A stretch of 64,000 bases of DNA, taken from NCBI RefSeq assembly GCF_009749395.1, contig NZ_WBIR01000007.1:62001-126000 (forward strand). The letters are read 5' to 3'. This document shows positions 9,855-21,876 of this stretch, in pieces. The translations under genes and the position numbers were made by a program. Positions within the stretch are counted from its first letter, which is position 1, and every line of letters starts with the position of its first letter. Source of the DNA: Agromyces salentinus. Its GTDB lineage: Bacteria; Actinomycetota; Actinomycetes; Actinomycetales; Microbacteriaceae. The notes beneath the pieces were generated by a model, which did no database searches, was not told where the DNA came from, and worked only from the letters and a program-made list of their open reading frames with translations.

Positions 9855-10634
9855 GTGTCAAAGCGCATCGAGGTCCGTGACCTCAACGTCTACTACAGCA
9901 AGTTCCTCGCGGTGGAGGGCGTCTCGCTCGAGATCGAGCCCCGCAGCGTCACCGCCTTCATCGGCCCGTCGGGCTGCGGCAAGTCGACGTTCCTCCGCAC
10001 CCTCAACCGGATGCACGAGGTGATCCCCGGGGCGCGCGTCGAGGGCGAGGTGCTCATCGACGGCAACAACCTCTACGACCCCGACGTCGACCCCGTGCTC
10101 GTCCGCCGCCAGGTGGGCATGGTCTTCCAGCGACCCAACCCGTTCCCGACGATGTCGATCAAGGAGAACGTGCTCGCGGGCGTCAAGCTGAACAACGCGA
10201 AGATCTCACGGTCCGACGCCGACGCGCTCGTGGAGCAGTCGCTGCGCGGAGCGAACCTCTGGAACGAGGTCAAGGACCGCCTCGACCGCCCCGGTTCCGG
10301 CCTCTCGGGCGGTCAGCAGCAGCGCCTCTGCATCGCCCGCGCCATCGCCGTCTCGCCCGAGGTCATCCTCATGGACGAGCCCTGCTCGGCGCTGGACCCG
10401 ATCTCGACCCTCGCGATCGAGGACCTCATCGAGGAACTGAAGCAGCAGTACACGATCGTGATCGTGACGCACAACATGCAGCAGGCCAGCCGGGTGTCCG
10501 ACAAGACCGCGTTCTTCAACATCGCCGGCACCGGCAAGCCCGGCAAGCTCATCGAGTACGACGCCACAACGACGATGTTCTCGAACCCGTCCGTGAAGGC
10601 CACCGAGGACTACGTCTCCGGCCGATTCGGCTGA
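9855..10634 (+). CDS. pstB: Phosphate ABC transporter ATPase PstB
   Basis: 259 residues, the standard length. Walker A is GPSGCGKST, the ABC signature is LSGGQQQR, Walker B is VILMDEP followed by CSALDP, and the H-loop is [11 protein letters not shown]. The GTG at 9855 ([17 protein letters not shown]) is preferred, with AAGGAA ten bases upstream. The protein drives ATP-dependent phosphate uptake with PstC and PstA. No phoU follows; instead a strong bidirectional terminator closes the operon at 10665-10704. Confidence 0.97.
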   Translation: MSKRIEVRDLNVYYSKFLAVEGVSLEIEPRSVTAFIGPSGCGKSTFLRTLNRMHEVIPGARVEGEVLIDGNNLYDPDVDPVLVRRQVGMVFQRPNPFPTMSIKENVLAGVKLNNAKISRSDADALVEQSLRGANLWNEVKDRLDRPGSGLSGGQQQRLCIARAIAVSPEVILMDEPCSALDPISTLAIEDLIEELKQQYTIVIVTHNMQQASRVSDKTAFFNIAGTGKPGKLIEYDATTTMFSNPSVKATEDYVSGRFG

Positions 10635-10664
10635 TCCGATGCCTCGGTCGAGGTGAAGTGCAGA

Positions 10665-10704
10665 CACGGATGCCCCGGAGCGAACTCGCTCCGGGGCATC
10701 CGTG
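10665..10704. terminator. Bidirectional terminator between pstB and the chitinase gene
   Basis: A 17-base perfect stem, CACGGATGCCCCGGAGC against 10688-10704, with a short loop. It lies 30 bases after the pstB stop and 77 bases after the stop of the convergent chitinase gene. It contains the GGATGCC/GGCATCC pair seen in other terminators of this window. Confidence 0.8.
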
Positions 10705-10781
10705 CTTCTGCGGGTCGGACTCGATGCCGCGTGGGGGCGCCGCCTCGACCGACGATGCGGGTTACCGGGTGCGTGCGTTGA

Positions 10782-12623
<1,842 letters not shown>

Positions 12624-12732
12624 GGTGTCCTTCGTCGAGGGAGGAGCGGACGCGGTTGCGCCCTCGACGAAACGGTACGAGCGGACGCCTCCCCCGTCGT
12701 CAGCACGATCCACATGCTCGGGTGCACGCGAC

Positions 12733-12766
12733 GGAGCCGAGTACGTAGGACTACGTACTCGGCTCC
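12733..12766. promoter_or_regulatory. Palindromic operator candidate upstream of chitinase 1
   Basis: A perfect inverted repeat: 16-base arms ending in TACGTAG and starting with CTACGTA, around a GA centre at 12749-12750. The inner core TACGTAGGACTACGTA is repeated exactly before the other chitinase gene (15502-15529). The centre lies about 73 bases upstream of the -10 of chitinase 1, an activator-like position. Confidence 0.6.
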
Positions 12767-12830
12767 GGGACGGCGTGCCCATGGACGGCATCGCCGGGAT
12801 GCCGTCGACCGGATGCGGTCGACGGCCCGA

Positions 12831-15410
<2,580 letters not shown>

Positions 15411-15501
15411 GTCGTTCCCGTCTGATTCGGATGTCTCGGCCCGCACCTCGCGCGGGCAGCCCGACGCTAGTTCAGGGGCGACGGCGCCGAATCAGCACAT
15501 C

Positions 15502-15529
15502 CACGCATACGTAGGACTACGTATGCGTG
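15502..15529. promoter_or_regulatory. Palindromic operator candidate upstream of chitinase 2, overlapping the luxR stop
   Basis: Perfect 13-base arms (CACGCATACGTAG and its complement) around GA at 15515-15516. The core is identical to that at 12733-12766 while the outer arm bases differ, which favours protein binding over mere hairpin function. The stop codon of the LuxR-type gene (15517-15519) lies in the right arm. The centre is about 47 bases upstream of the chitinase -10. Confidence 0.6.
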
Positions 15530-18006
15530 CCCGACATCCGGCCGCGCATCCGATGCGCGAGCACGGCGAGCTCGACCCGGGAGTGCACGGCCAGCTTGGA
15601 GAAGACCCGACCGACGTGCACCTCCACCGTGCGAACGGAGACGAACAGCCGTGCCGCGGCGTCCCGGTTGGAGATGCCCTCGACCACGAGCATCGCGACC
15701 TCGAGTTCACGTTCGGTGAGCAGCTCCGCCCAGGCGTCGCGGCACTCGACCAGATCCGACGCGTCGGCGGCTGAGGCGACGACGGTCGTGGGAGGCACGG
15801 ATGCCGCGGGCGCATCCGCCAGCCGCACCGCACCCGTGGCGGAGGGTCGGGGCCCGTCGCCACGCCCGCGCCGCGCTTCGGAGGACGGGCGGGCACCTGC
15901 ACCGGCATTGTCGGCCTCGGCCCGGCCGGCGCGCTCGCGTCCGGCCTGCGCCCGCCGTTCCTCGGCGACGGCCGCAAGCCAGCCGTTGGCACCGCAGTCC
16001 CCGAAGAGGTGCTCGGCGGCCAGGAGGTGCCGGTCGGCCCGGTCGACCGCACCGAAGGATGCGCACACCCGCGCCAGCATGAGCTCGGTGCGCGCACGCT
16101 CGTAGGGGGAGGCGATGCCGCGTGCCCGCTCGGCGACCGCGGCGTACTCCCCCTCGAAGCCCGACCGGTCGATGCTCCGCATCCGGTGCCGCAGTTCGCT
16201 GGCGAGCCTGGCGTCCGGCGTGCGCCGGCCGGCGCTGGGGGCGGACGCGGGTCGTTCGCCGTGCCCGACCCTGCCGGAGCCGGCGTCGCCAAGTTCCTCG
16301 GCCGCGGCATCGAGGCCCGGCAGGTGCAGCCCGCTTCCGAATCCGGTGCGGGCACGCTCGTCGGCCAGCGCGACCAGCGTCTCGGCCTCGGAGCGCCGGC
16401 CGTTCAGGCGCGCCCACATGGCCCGGTCGACGAGGTCCTCCCGCCGGACGCCGAGCACGGGCTGCGGCAGCACCGCTTCGACCGAACGCGCCCACGCACC
16501 GATCGTGCCGGTCGAGATGAGCTCGACCCGTCGTGCGAGCGCTGCGCCCAGCCCGCCGAAGGCGAGGCCGATCGGGAGGTCGGATGCCGCCTGTCGCAGT
16601 CCGTCCGCCGCACGTCGTACCTCGCCGGCCCAGAGCTCGAGCAGGGCGATCGCAACGGCCCGTTCGGCGCGCATCATCGGCGAGCGTTCGACGCACGACA
16701 CCGCGGGCGCCTCCTCGGTGCCGGGAACGTCACGCCGCATGCCGAGCCGGCGAGCCGCACTGCCGGCGTCGCCGGCGAGCCCGCGCTCGAGCGCCTCGGT
16801 CATCGCCCGAACGGTGCCGATGAGGCTCGCCACCGGAACGGCCGGGGGCTCCGCGGCGGGAGCCGGCGTCGTGTCGGCGGCGTCGGGGAGGACGGCCCCG
16901 AAGCCCGCGCCGCCGAACAGCGAGCACCAGCCGTACGCGACGCGCCACTCGTCCTGGGACCGCTCGGACCCGTCGAGCAGTTCGCGGGCCTGGGCGAGGC
17001 GCATGGCCGCGCGATGCGTGGTGCCGCGCTCGGCCAGCAGCCCCGCCGCGATGAGCATCGCGCGCGCGAAGCGGGCGCGATCGACGCCGACCAGGGCCTC
17101 GCCGCGACGGCTGCGCTCGAGCAGCTCGTCGAGCTCGCGGTCCGGCACGTCGCCGGTCAGCAGTGCCACGGCGATGAGGTAGTCGGCGAGCACGGCGACG
17201 CGCTGGTGCTCGTCGCCGCGATTCAGCACCTCGCCGAACCAGCGCTCGGCTTCCTCGACGAACCCCGCATGCAGCGCCGCACGACCGGCGATGGACTGCG
17301 CGCGCACGGCGTTCCCGCCGGAGGCGAGACTGGCCGCCTCGCGGGCGACGGCATGGGCGCGCTCGGCCTCGCCCGCGGCATCCGCTCGCTCGGCGATCGC
17401 GAGCAAGGGCTCGACGAGTTCGCCGGACCCCTCGAGCGTGGCCAACGAGCGATGCCAGGTCGCTTGGTCGACCACCTGCAGGACGGCGTACGCCTCGGCG
17501 AGCGCGGCGTGTGCGGCGGTGCGCTCGGCGAGCGATGCGTGCGCGTGCGCCCAGACGCGGGTGCGGGGATCCGCGAACGCGAAGTGACCCGCGACGAGGA
17601 GGAGCTGCCGGCTCAGGCCGCTGCTCACGAGGTCCGCCATCGAACGCCCGGTCGCGGCGAGGAGCACGTCGATGCGGTCGTCGATGCAGACGGCCGCGAC
17701 GACGAGTGCCTGACTTTCCCACGGAGCGAGCCGTTCGCCGTCGTCCCCCACGGCCTCATCGATCGCCGGGACGAGCGGCAGCGGGTCGGGCAGCGAGGCG
17801 AGCCCGAGTCGCTGGGCGCCGCGGAGGGCCCCGGCCACCTGGATGATGGCGTCGGCATCGCCGCCGAGTCCCAGGCCCAGGCGCGCCGCGACATGCGGCG
17901 CGACGAAGATGCGGTGCTGGGCGAGCATCTCGACGATCGCGTCGGAACCCTCGAAGGCCTCGACCGTGGAGCGATGGCGCGGCTGCTGACGCGGTTCCTC
18001 GTTCAT
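15517..18006 (-). CDS. Large LuxR-family regulator lacking an NTPase domain
   Basis: 829 residues. The C-terminal 65 residues form a LuxR/GerE helix-turn-helix (LTERELEVAMLVVEGISNRDAAARLFVS, recognition helix VRTVEVHVGRVFSKL). The long central region is Ala/Arg/Leu-rich helical repeat sequence like the TPR-type sensor part of LAL regulators (MalT type), and the N-terminus resembles the part that follows the ATPase in those proteins. No Walker A or B motif is visible, so it appears to be a LAL-type protein without AAA module. The ATG at 18006 is chosen because GGAGG lies nine bases upstream; the GTG at 18030 lacks one. Position directly upstream of two chitinase genes with shared palindromes suggests it controls chitin use (inference). 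Confidence 0.8.
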   Translation of the reverse strand: MNEEPRQQPRHRSTVEAFEGSDAIVEMLAQHRIFVAPHVAARLGLGLGGDADAIIQVAGALRGAQRLGLASLPDPLPLVPAIDEAVGDDGERLAPWESQALVVAAVCIDDRIDVLLAATGRSMADLVSSGLSRQLLLVAGHFAFADPRTRVWAHAHASLAERTAAHAALAEAYAVLQVVDQATWHRSLATLEGSGELVEPLLAIAERADAAGEAERAHAVAREAASLASGGNAVRAQSIAGRAALHAGFVEEAERWFGEVLNRGDEHQRVAVLADYLIAVALLTGDVPDRELDELLERSRRGEALVGVDRARFARAMLIAAGLLAERGTTHRAAMRLAQARELLDGSERSQDEWRVAYGWCSLFGGAGFGAVLPDAADTTPAPAAEPPAVPVASLIGTVRAMTEALERGLAGDAGSAARRLGMRRDVPGTEEAPAVSCVERSPMMRAERAVAIALLELWAGEVRRAADGLRQAASDLPIGLAFGGLGAALARRVELISTGTIGAWARSVEAVLPQPVLGVRREDLVDRAMWARLNGRRSEAETLVALADERARTGFGSGLHLPGLDAAAEELGDAGSGRVGHGERPASAPSAGRRTPDARLASELRHRMRSIDRSGFEGEYAAVAERARGIASPYERARTELMLARVCASFGAVDRADRHLLAAEHLFGDCGANGWLAAVAEERRAQAGRERAGRAEADNAGAGARPSSEARRGRGDGPRPSATGAVRLADAPAASVPPTTVVASAADASDLVECRDAWAELLTERELEVAMLVVEGISNRDAAARLFVSVRTVEVHVGRVFSKLAVHSRVELAVLAHRMRGRMSGTHT

Positions 18007-18050
18007 GGGTGCCACCCTCCGCTCGCTCACGTCACTGATCGCGTGCGGTT

Positions 18051-18063
18051 ATGTTAGCAACAT
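18051..18063 (-). promoter_or_regulatory. Promoter/palindrome upstream of the LuxR-type gene
   Basis: ATGTTAGCAACAT is an imperfect palindrome (arms ATGTT/AACAT) and contains TAACAT on the minus strand, a plausible -10 about 45 bases before the luxR start. The spot is AT-richer than its surroundings. Weak evidence. Confidence 0.3.
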
Positions 18064-18174
18064 TTACAAACCGGAGTCGAGGAGGAATTCACTCGAATGC
18101 AACTCCCCGTTCAGGGGACGCGGCGTACGGTCCGCGGCATCCGCCTCGGGCGTCGGCGCGGGACGCCGAGGCCG

Positions 18175-19056
18175 TCACTCGCGCGGCGTCAGCAGGTACT
18201 CGTTGAACGCGCGCGTCTCCTCGGCGTCGTACGGGAACGCGGCGCCGTCCAACTCGGTGACGCCGACGGCGAGCCGAACGCTCGAGACGAGCCAGATCGC
18301 GTCGGCCGTCGACAACTCCTCGACGCGGATGTCGCGGTACTCGGTCCGCCGCCCGGTCTCGGCCAGGTGGTCGAACAGGCTCATCTGCGTCGTGCCGTGC
18401 AGGATCGCCCCGGAGGGCGCCGGGGTGGAGTAGAGGTCGCCGTGCCGGAGGATCACGCTCGAGGTCGGGCCCTCCATCACGAAGCCGTCCGACGAGACGA
18501 AGATCGTGTCGTCGGCTCCCCTGCGGTGCGCCTCGCGAAGCGCCGCCATGTTCGTCGCGTAGCTCAGCGTCTTGGCGCCGAGCAGCAGCCATGGCGCCTT
18601 CGCCGCAGCATCGTGGGCGTATCCGCGGTCGAGCGTCACGACGGAGACGCCCTGCGCTCGAGGCGTGCTGAAGTCGGCCGCGGGCGAGGCGTGCAGCCAT
18701 GCGGTCGGGGCCGGCCCGTGCTCGACTCCGCGGCTGAGCACGAGCTTGAGGGCGAACTCGCCCTCCGCCGGCAGCAGGCCCACCACGCGGTCGATCGCGG
18801 CGCGCCACTGACGCAGGTTGGGCTCCGGCAGTTCGCAGATCACGGCGGAATTGCGGAGCCGGTCGAGATGCGGCCCGGTCTCCTGGGCGTGGCCGTCCGT
18901 GACCGCGATGGTCTCGAACACGCCGTCGCCGCGCTGCGTCGAGAGCTCGCCCACGCGGAGCGCCGGCGCATCGGCCGGCACCTGCCGGAAGGTCGAGGCG
19001 AGGTCTTCGTCGCGGGCATCGGCGGGCAGCGGCTCGAGGAGGAGCGTCACGGTCAT
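18175..19056 (-). CDS. pabC: Aminotransferase class IV (aminodeoxychorismate lyase-like)
   Basis: 293 residues of the fold-type IV PLP family. The PLP Lys is Lys162 in AKTLSYATN, and the phosphate-binding signature EGPTSSVIL follows about 35 residues later. Members include aminodeoxychorismate lyase (PabC, folate pathway), branched-chain and D-amino-acid aminotransferases; length and sequence are closest to actinobacterial proteins annotated as PabC, but substrate cannot be read with certainty. A TAGCAT box lies six bases before the ATG, so the message is probably leaderless. It diverges from the MerR-type gene; 131 bases separate the starts. Confidence 0.8.
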   Translation of the reverse strand: MTVTLLLEPLPADARDEDLASTFRQVPADAPALRVGELSTQRGDGVFETIAVTDGHAQETGPHLDRLRNSAVICELPEPNLRQWRAAIDRVVGLLPAEGEFALKLVLSRGVEHGPAPTAWLHASPAADFSTPRAQGVSVVTLDRGYAHDAAAKAPWLLLGAKTLSYATNMAALREAHRRGADDTIFVSSDGFVMEGPTSSVILRHGDLYSTPAPSGAILHGTTQMSLFDHLAETGRRTEYRDIRVEELSTADAIWLVSSVRLAVGVTELDGAAFPYDAEETRAFNEYLLTPRE

Positions 19057-19187
19057 GATCCGATGCTACGCGGATGCCGCGGCCGATCGGTCGCGCCCTC
19101 CGCACCGGTGGCGAGGTGGAGCCGGACCGACCGGGGACCCGACCGCTCCCCCCGACGCGGCGCGCCCGACCGCGCTACCCTCGACGC

Positions 19188-20057
19188 ATGCGCGAGCTCG
19201 GGACCGGCGAGATGTCGCGGGTCTCGGGGCTGTCCTTGAAGGCGTTGCGACTCTACGAGGCCAACGGGCTGCTCGTGCCGGCTTCCATCGACGCACGGAC
19301 CGGTTATCGCCGGTACGGCCAGGCCGAACTCGCACGCGCGAGGTCGATCGAGTCCCTGCGCCGGATCGGCATGCCGCTCGCCCGGGTCCGGGAGCTCCTG
19401 GATGCGCCGCCGGATGCGCTCCGTCGCGAGCTGACCGCGTGGTGGGACGCCGAACGGTCGGCGTTCGCACGACGCAGCCAGGTCGTCGACGTCGTGACGG
19501 ACGACGCGGCGAACGCGCACCTCGATCGCCGGGCGGTGGATGCGCTGACGGAGCGGGTGCAGGTGGTCGACCGGCCGGCCCGGCGGATCGCGTCGATCAC
19601 GCGCGTCGTCGAGCAGGCCGAGCTCGTGCCCACCACGCTCGCGGACGTCATCGACCTGCGACGCCACCTCGCCGCGCAGGGCGCGAGCCCGCTGGACGCG
19701 CATCAGTTCATCTTCCACGATCCGGTCGGATTCGGACTGCCGGGGCGCGTCGAGGCGGCCGTTCCGTACGAGGGCCGCGCCGACCCGGTCGGCGAGATGG
19801 TGCTGCGCGTCGAGCCCGCAGTCCGGCTCGCCGGGATCGAGGTCACCGCCGACGAGCTGGCCTACCCGGCGCTGCTGCGGTTCTACGACGTGGTCCGTCG
19901 AGCCGCCGAGCGGTTCGACGGTTCGGCCGGCGCTCCTCGCGAGCTCTACGAACGACCATGGAGCACCGCCGCCGGCGCACTCGTGGCGATGATCGCGATC
20001 CCCGTCCGACTCGGTCTTGACCCTGCCCCAGGGGCGGACCCCACGCTCGAGGCATGA
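19188..20057 (+). CDS. MerR-family regulator with C-terminal effector-binding domain
   Basis: 289 residues. The N-terminal MerR helix-turn-helix and wing are clear (MSRVSGLSLKALRLYEANGL, then RTGYRRYGQAELARARSIESLRRIGMPL). A dimerisation helix follows (residues 75-115), then a GyrI/BmrR-like ligand domain to the end. MerR proteins activate promoters with long 19-20 bp spacers. Such a promoter (TTGACC, 19-base spacer, CACGCT) lies inside the last codons of this gene, placed to drive the overlapping downstream gene. The start has TACCCT six bases upstream (leaderless). The ligand is unknown. Confidence 0.9.
   Translation: MRELGTGEMSRVSGLSLKALRLYEANGLLVPASIDARTGYRRYGQAELARARSIESLRRIGMPLARVRELLDAPPDALRRELTAWWDAERSAFARRSQVVDVVTDDAANAHLDRRAVDALTERVQVVDRPARRIASITRVVEQAELVPTTLADVIDLRRHLAAQGASPLDAHQFIFHDPVGFGLPGRVEAAVPYEGRADPVGEMVLRVEPAVRLAGIEVTADELAYPALLRFYDVVRRAAERFDGSAGAPRELYERPWSTAAGALVAMIAIPVRLGLDPAPGADPTLEA
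20017..20047 (+). promoter_or_regulatory. MerR-type promoter inside the 3' end of the merR gene
   Basis: TTGACC at 20017-20022, a 19-base spacer containing the palindrome GCCCCAGGGGC at 20025-20035, and CACGCT at 20042-20047. The start codon at 20054 follows exactly six bases after the -10, the same leaderless spacing used elsewhere in the window. Confidence 0.55.
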
Positions 20058-21019
20058 CCTTCCCACCCCATGCCGCGACCGAGACCGTCGACCGCTTCCG
20101 GACGCACTCGGACCTGACCGAACCGGGCCCGCACTCCTCACTCCTGCGAGACCTCGGCACGGACGATGCATCCCTGCACCTGACGGTCACGAACCTCATC
20201 GACCACTACCGGGCGACGCCGGGCGGCGTCGGATCGGAGCAGATGCACGACATCGACCGCCGCTGGATCGCCGCGCTCCTGGACGCGCTCGCGGATCGTC
20301 GTCCTGGTCCGCTCGACACCCCGCGCGAGGCGTCACTCCGCGCCGGAGGATGCTGCCGGGACCATTCGCTGCTCGCCGTCGCGGTGCTGCGCGAGCACCG
20401 GATCGCCGCGCGGACCCGGCTCGGGTTCGCCGGCTACTTCACGCCCGGCTACTTCCACGACCACGTCGTCGTCGAGCGCTGGGACGACGGAGGAAACCGC
20501 TGGCGGCGGTTCGACCCCGAGCTCGACCAGGGCGGCTTCGACTTCCGGGTCGATGACCTGCCGCGAGGAGAGGCCGGCGGATTCCGCACCGCCGCCGAGG
20601 CGTGGGTCGCCCACCGCTCCGGCCTGACGGACCTGTCGGACCACGGCGTCGGCCCCGACACGCCCTACAGCGGACCGGACTTCGTGCACGCGTACGTGCT
20701 CGCGGATCTCGCGCACCGGCAGCGGTGCGAGCTCCTGCTCTGGGATGCCTGGGGCGCGATGGCCGCACCCGGCGAGGAACTCGACGGAGAACGGCTCGAC
20801 CTCGCCGACGTGGTGGCCGACCTGACCATCCGGGCGGATGCCGGAGACCCGCGAGCCGAGGCCGAGCTCGATGCCCTGTGGGCGCGAGACGCCCGCCTGC
20901 GGCCTGGGCGGTTCGTCGAGACGCACTCGCCGACCGGTCGCACCGGCACGACGGATCTCGTGGGCCGGACGACCGTGTGGCGCACGGCATCGACGGAGCC
21001 GACGGCCCTGGAAACGTGA
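20054..21019 (+). CDS. Transglutaminase-like superfamily protein
   Basis: 321 residues. The transglutaminase-like catalytic triad is readable: Cys in AGGCCRDHSLLAVAVLREH, His in YFHDHVVVE, and Asp in RRFDPELDQGG. The core covers roughly residues 85-165; the C-terminal half is charged and has no motif I know. Bacterial members include cysteine proteases and peptide-linkage hydrolases, so the reaction is not fixed. The ATG overlaps the merR stop (ATGA), and a MerR-type promoter sits just upstream, so the pair forms a regulator-target unit. Cytosolic: no signal peptide seen. Confidence 0.75.
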   Translation: MTFPPHAATETVDRFRTHSDLTEPGPHSSLLRDLGTDDASLHLTVTNLIDHYRATPGGVGSEQMHDIDRRWIAALLDALADRRPGPLDTPREASLRAGGCCRDHSLLAVAVLREHRIAARTRLGFAGYFTPGYFHDHVVVERWDDGGNRWRRFDPELDQGGFDFRVDDLPRGEAGGFRTAAEAWVAHRSGLTDLSDHGVGPDTPYSGPDFVHAYVLADLAHRQRCELLLWDAWGAMAAPGEELDGERLDLADVVADLTIRADAGDPRAEAELDALWARDARLRPGRFVETHSPTGRTGTTDLVGRTTVWRTASTEPTALET

Positions 21020-21189
21020 GTGACCGGCCGCAGGAACGCCTCTCGGCGCGAGGCCGCTCGGAGCGGCGAATATTGGAGCCCGGGGTTACTGCGGCCGGCC
21101 ACGTCAAGTGTAAACGAGTGGGAGGGGTGCTCTATTCCGGACCCGGGCCCGGTGCTGGATCCGACCCTCCACGGCGCGGGGAATCCGGC
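21020..21189. other. Non-coding stretch with possible mobile-element remnant
   Basis: 170 bases between convergent genes. It holds a locally AT-richer segment with TATTGGAGCCCGGGGTTACT followed by GGCCGGCCACGTCAAGTGTA and AACGAG. The phrase resembles end regions I associate with actinobacterial IS481-type elements, but no transposase or second end is present. No terminator stem is evident. Confidence 0.25.
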
Positions 21190-21876
21190 TCACTCGCGCC
21201 CGAACCCACGTCCCGCGAGTCCGTTCTCGAAGGCCCAGATGACGACGTGCAGACGGTCAGGCAGCCCGAGCTTCGCGAGGATCGACGCGATGTGCGTCCT
21301 GACGGTGTTGCCGGTGAGGAACAACCGCTCCGCGATCACGTCGTTCGAGGCACCGGTCAGCACCTCCACGAGCACGTCGCGTTCGCGGGGGGTCAACGGG
21401 CCGAGCATCACCTCGGGATCCACCGGCTCCGGTGCTCGGGCCACGAAGTCGAGCAGGCTCGCCGTGGCTCTGGGGGCCAGGACGGCGTCGCCCGCGTGCA
21501 CGGCGCGGATCGCCGCCGCGAGCTCGCCGCTCGAGGCGTTCTTCGTGAGGAACCCGCTCGCGCCCGCCCGGATCGCGGCGAACACGTATTCGTCGAGGTC
21601 GTACGTGGTGAGGATCAGCACGCGAACGCCGGACTGCGCGTCGAGCAGTCGCTCGGTGGCCGCGATGCCGTCGAGCCGCGGCATCCGGATGTCCATCAGC
21701 ACCACGTCGACCCGGCGGCCTCGCGCCGCTTCGACGAGTTCCGCGCCGTCGGCCGCCGCGAGGACGAGCTCGAGATCGTCGTGCACCTCGAGCATGGCTC
21801 CGACCGCGGACCGGATGAGCTCCTGGTCGTCGGCGATCGCGACCCGGATGCGCGGGGACGCGTGGTCATCGGACAT
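21190..21876 (-). CDS. NarL/LuxR-family response regulator
   Basis: 228 residues. Receiver domain with acidic pocket (IADDQELIRSAVG), phospho-acceptor Asp in VVLMDIRMPRLDG (about residue 59) and Lys in LTKNASSGELAAAIRAV. C-terminal LuxR helix-turn-helix (LTPRERDVLVEVLTGASNDVIAERLFLTGNTVRTHIASIL). ATG at 21874-21876 with AGGAG nearby; the frame is open upstream but that part overlaps the kinase gene. The start lies inside the 3' end of the histidine kinase gene (11-base overlap), so the two are coupled. It receives phosphate from that kinase; the target may be the divergent membrane protein gene at 23332 (inference). Confidence 0.93.
   Translation of the reverse strand: MSDDHASPRIRVAIADDQELIRSAVGAMLEVHDDLELVLAAADGAELVEAARGRRVDVVLMDIRMPRLDGIAATERLLDAQSGVRVLILTTYDLDEYVFAAIRAGASGFLTKNASSGELAAAIRAVHAGDAVLAPRATASLLDFVARAPEPVDPEVMLGPLTPRERDVLVEVLTGASNDVIAERLFLTGNTVRTHIASILAKLGLPDRLHVVIWAFENGLAGRGFGRE

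Noticed and set aside
12733..12766. Palindrome as a plain terminator of the second chitinase gene
   Set aside because: It could form a hairpin, but the exact sharing of the inner core with 15502-15529 and the differing arms point to protein binding; termination as a side role is not excluded.
16009..18057. Long plus-strand open frame opposite the LuxR-type gene
   Set aside because: Composition is that of a reverse-complement shadow and the minus frame has a clear helix-turn-helix and ribosome site.
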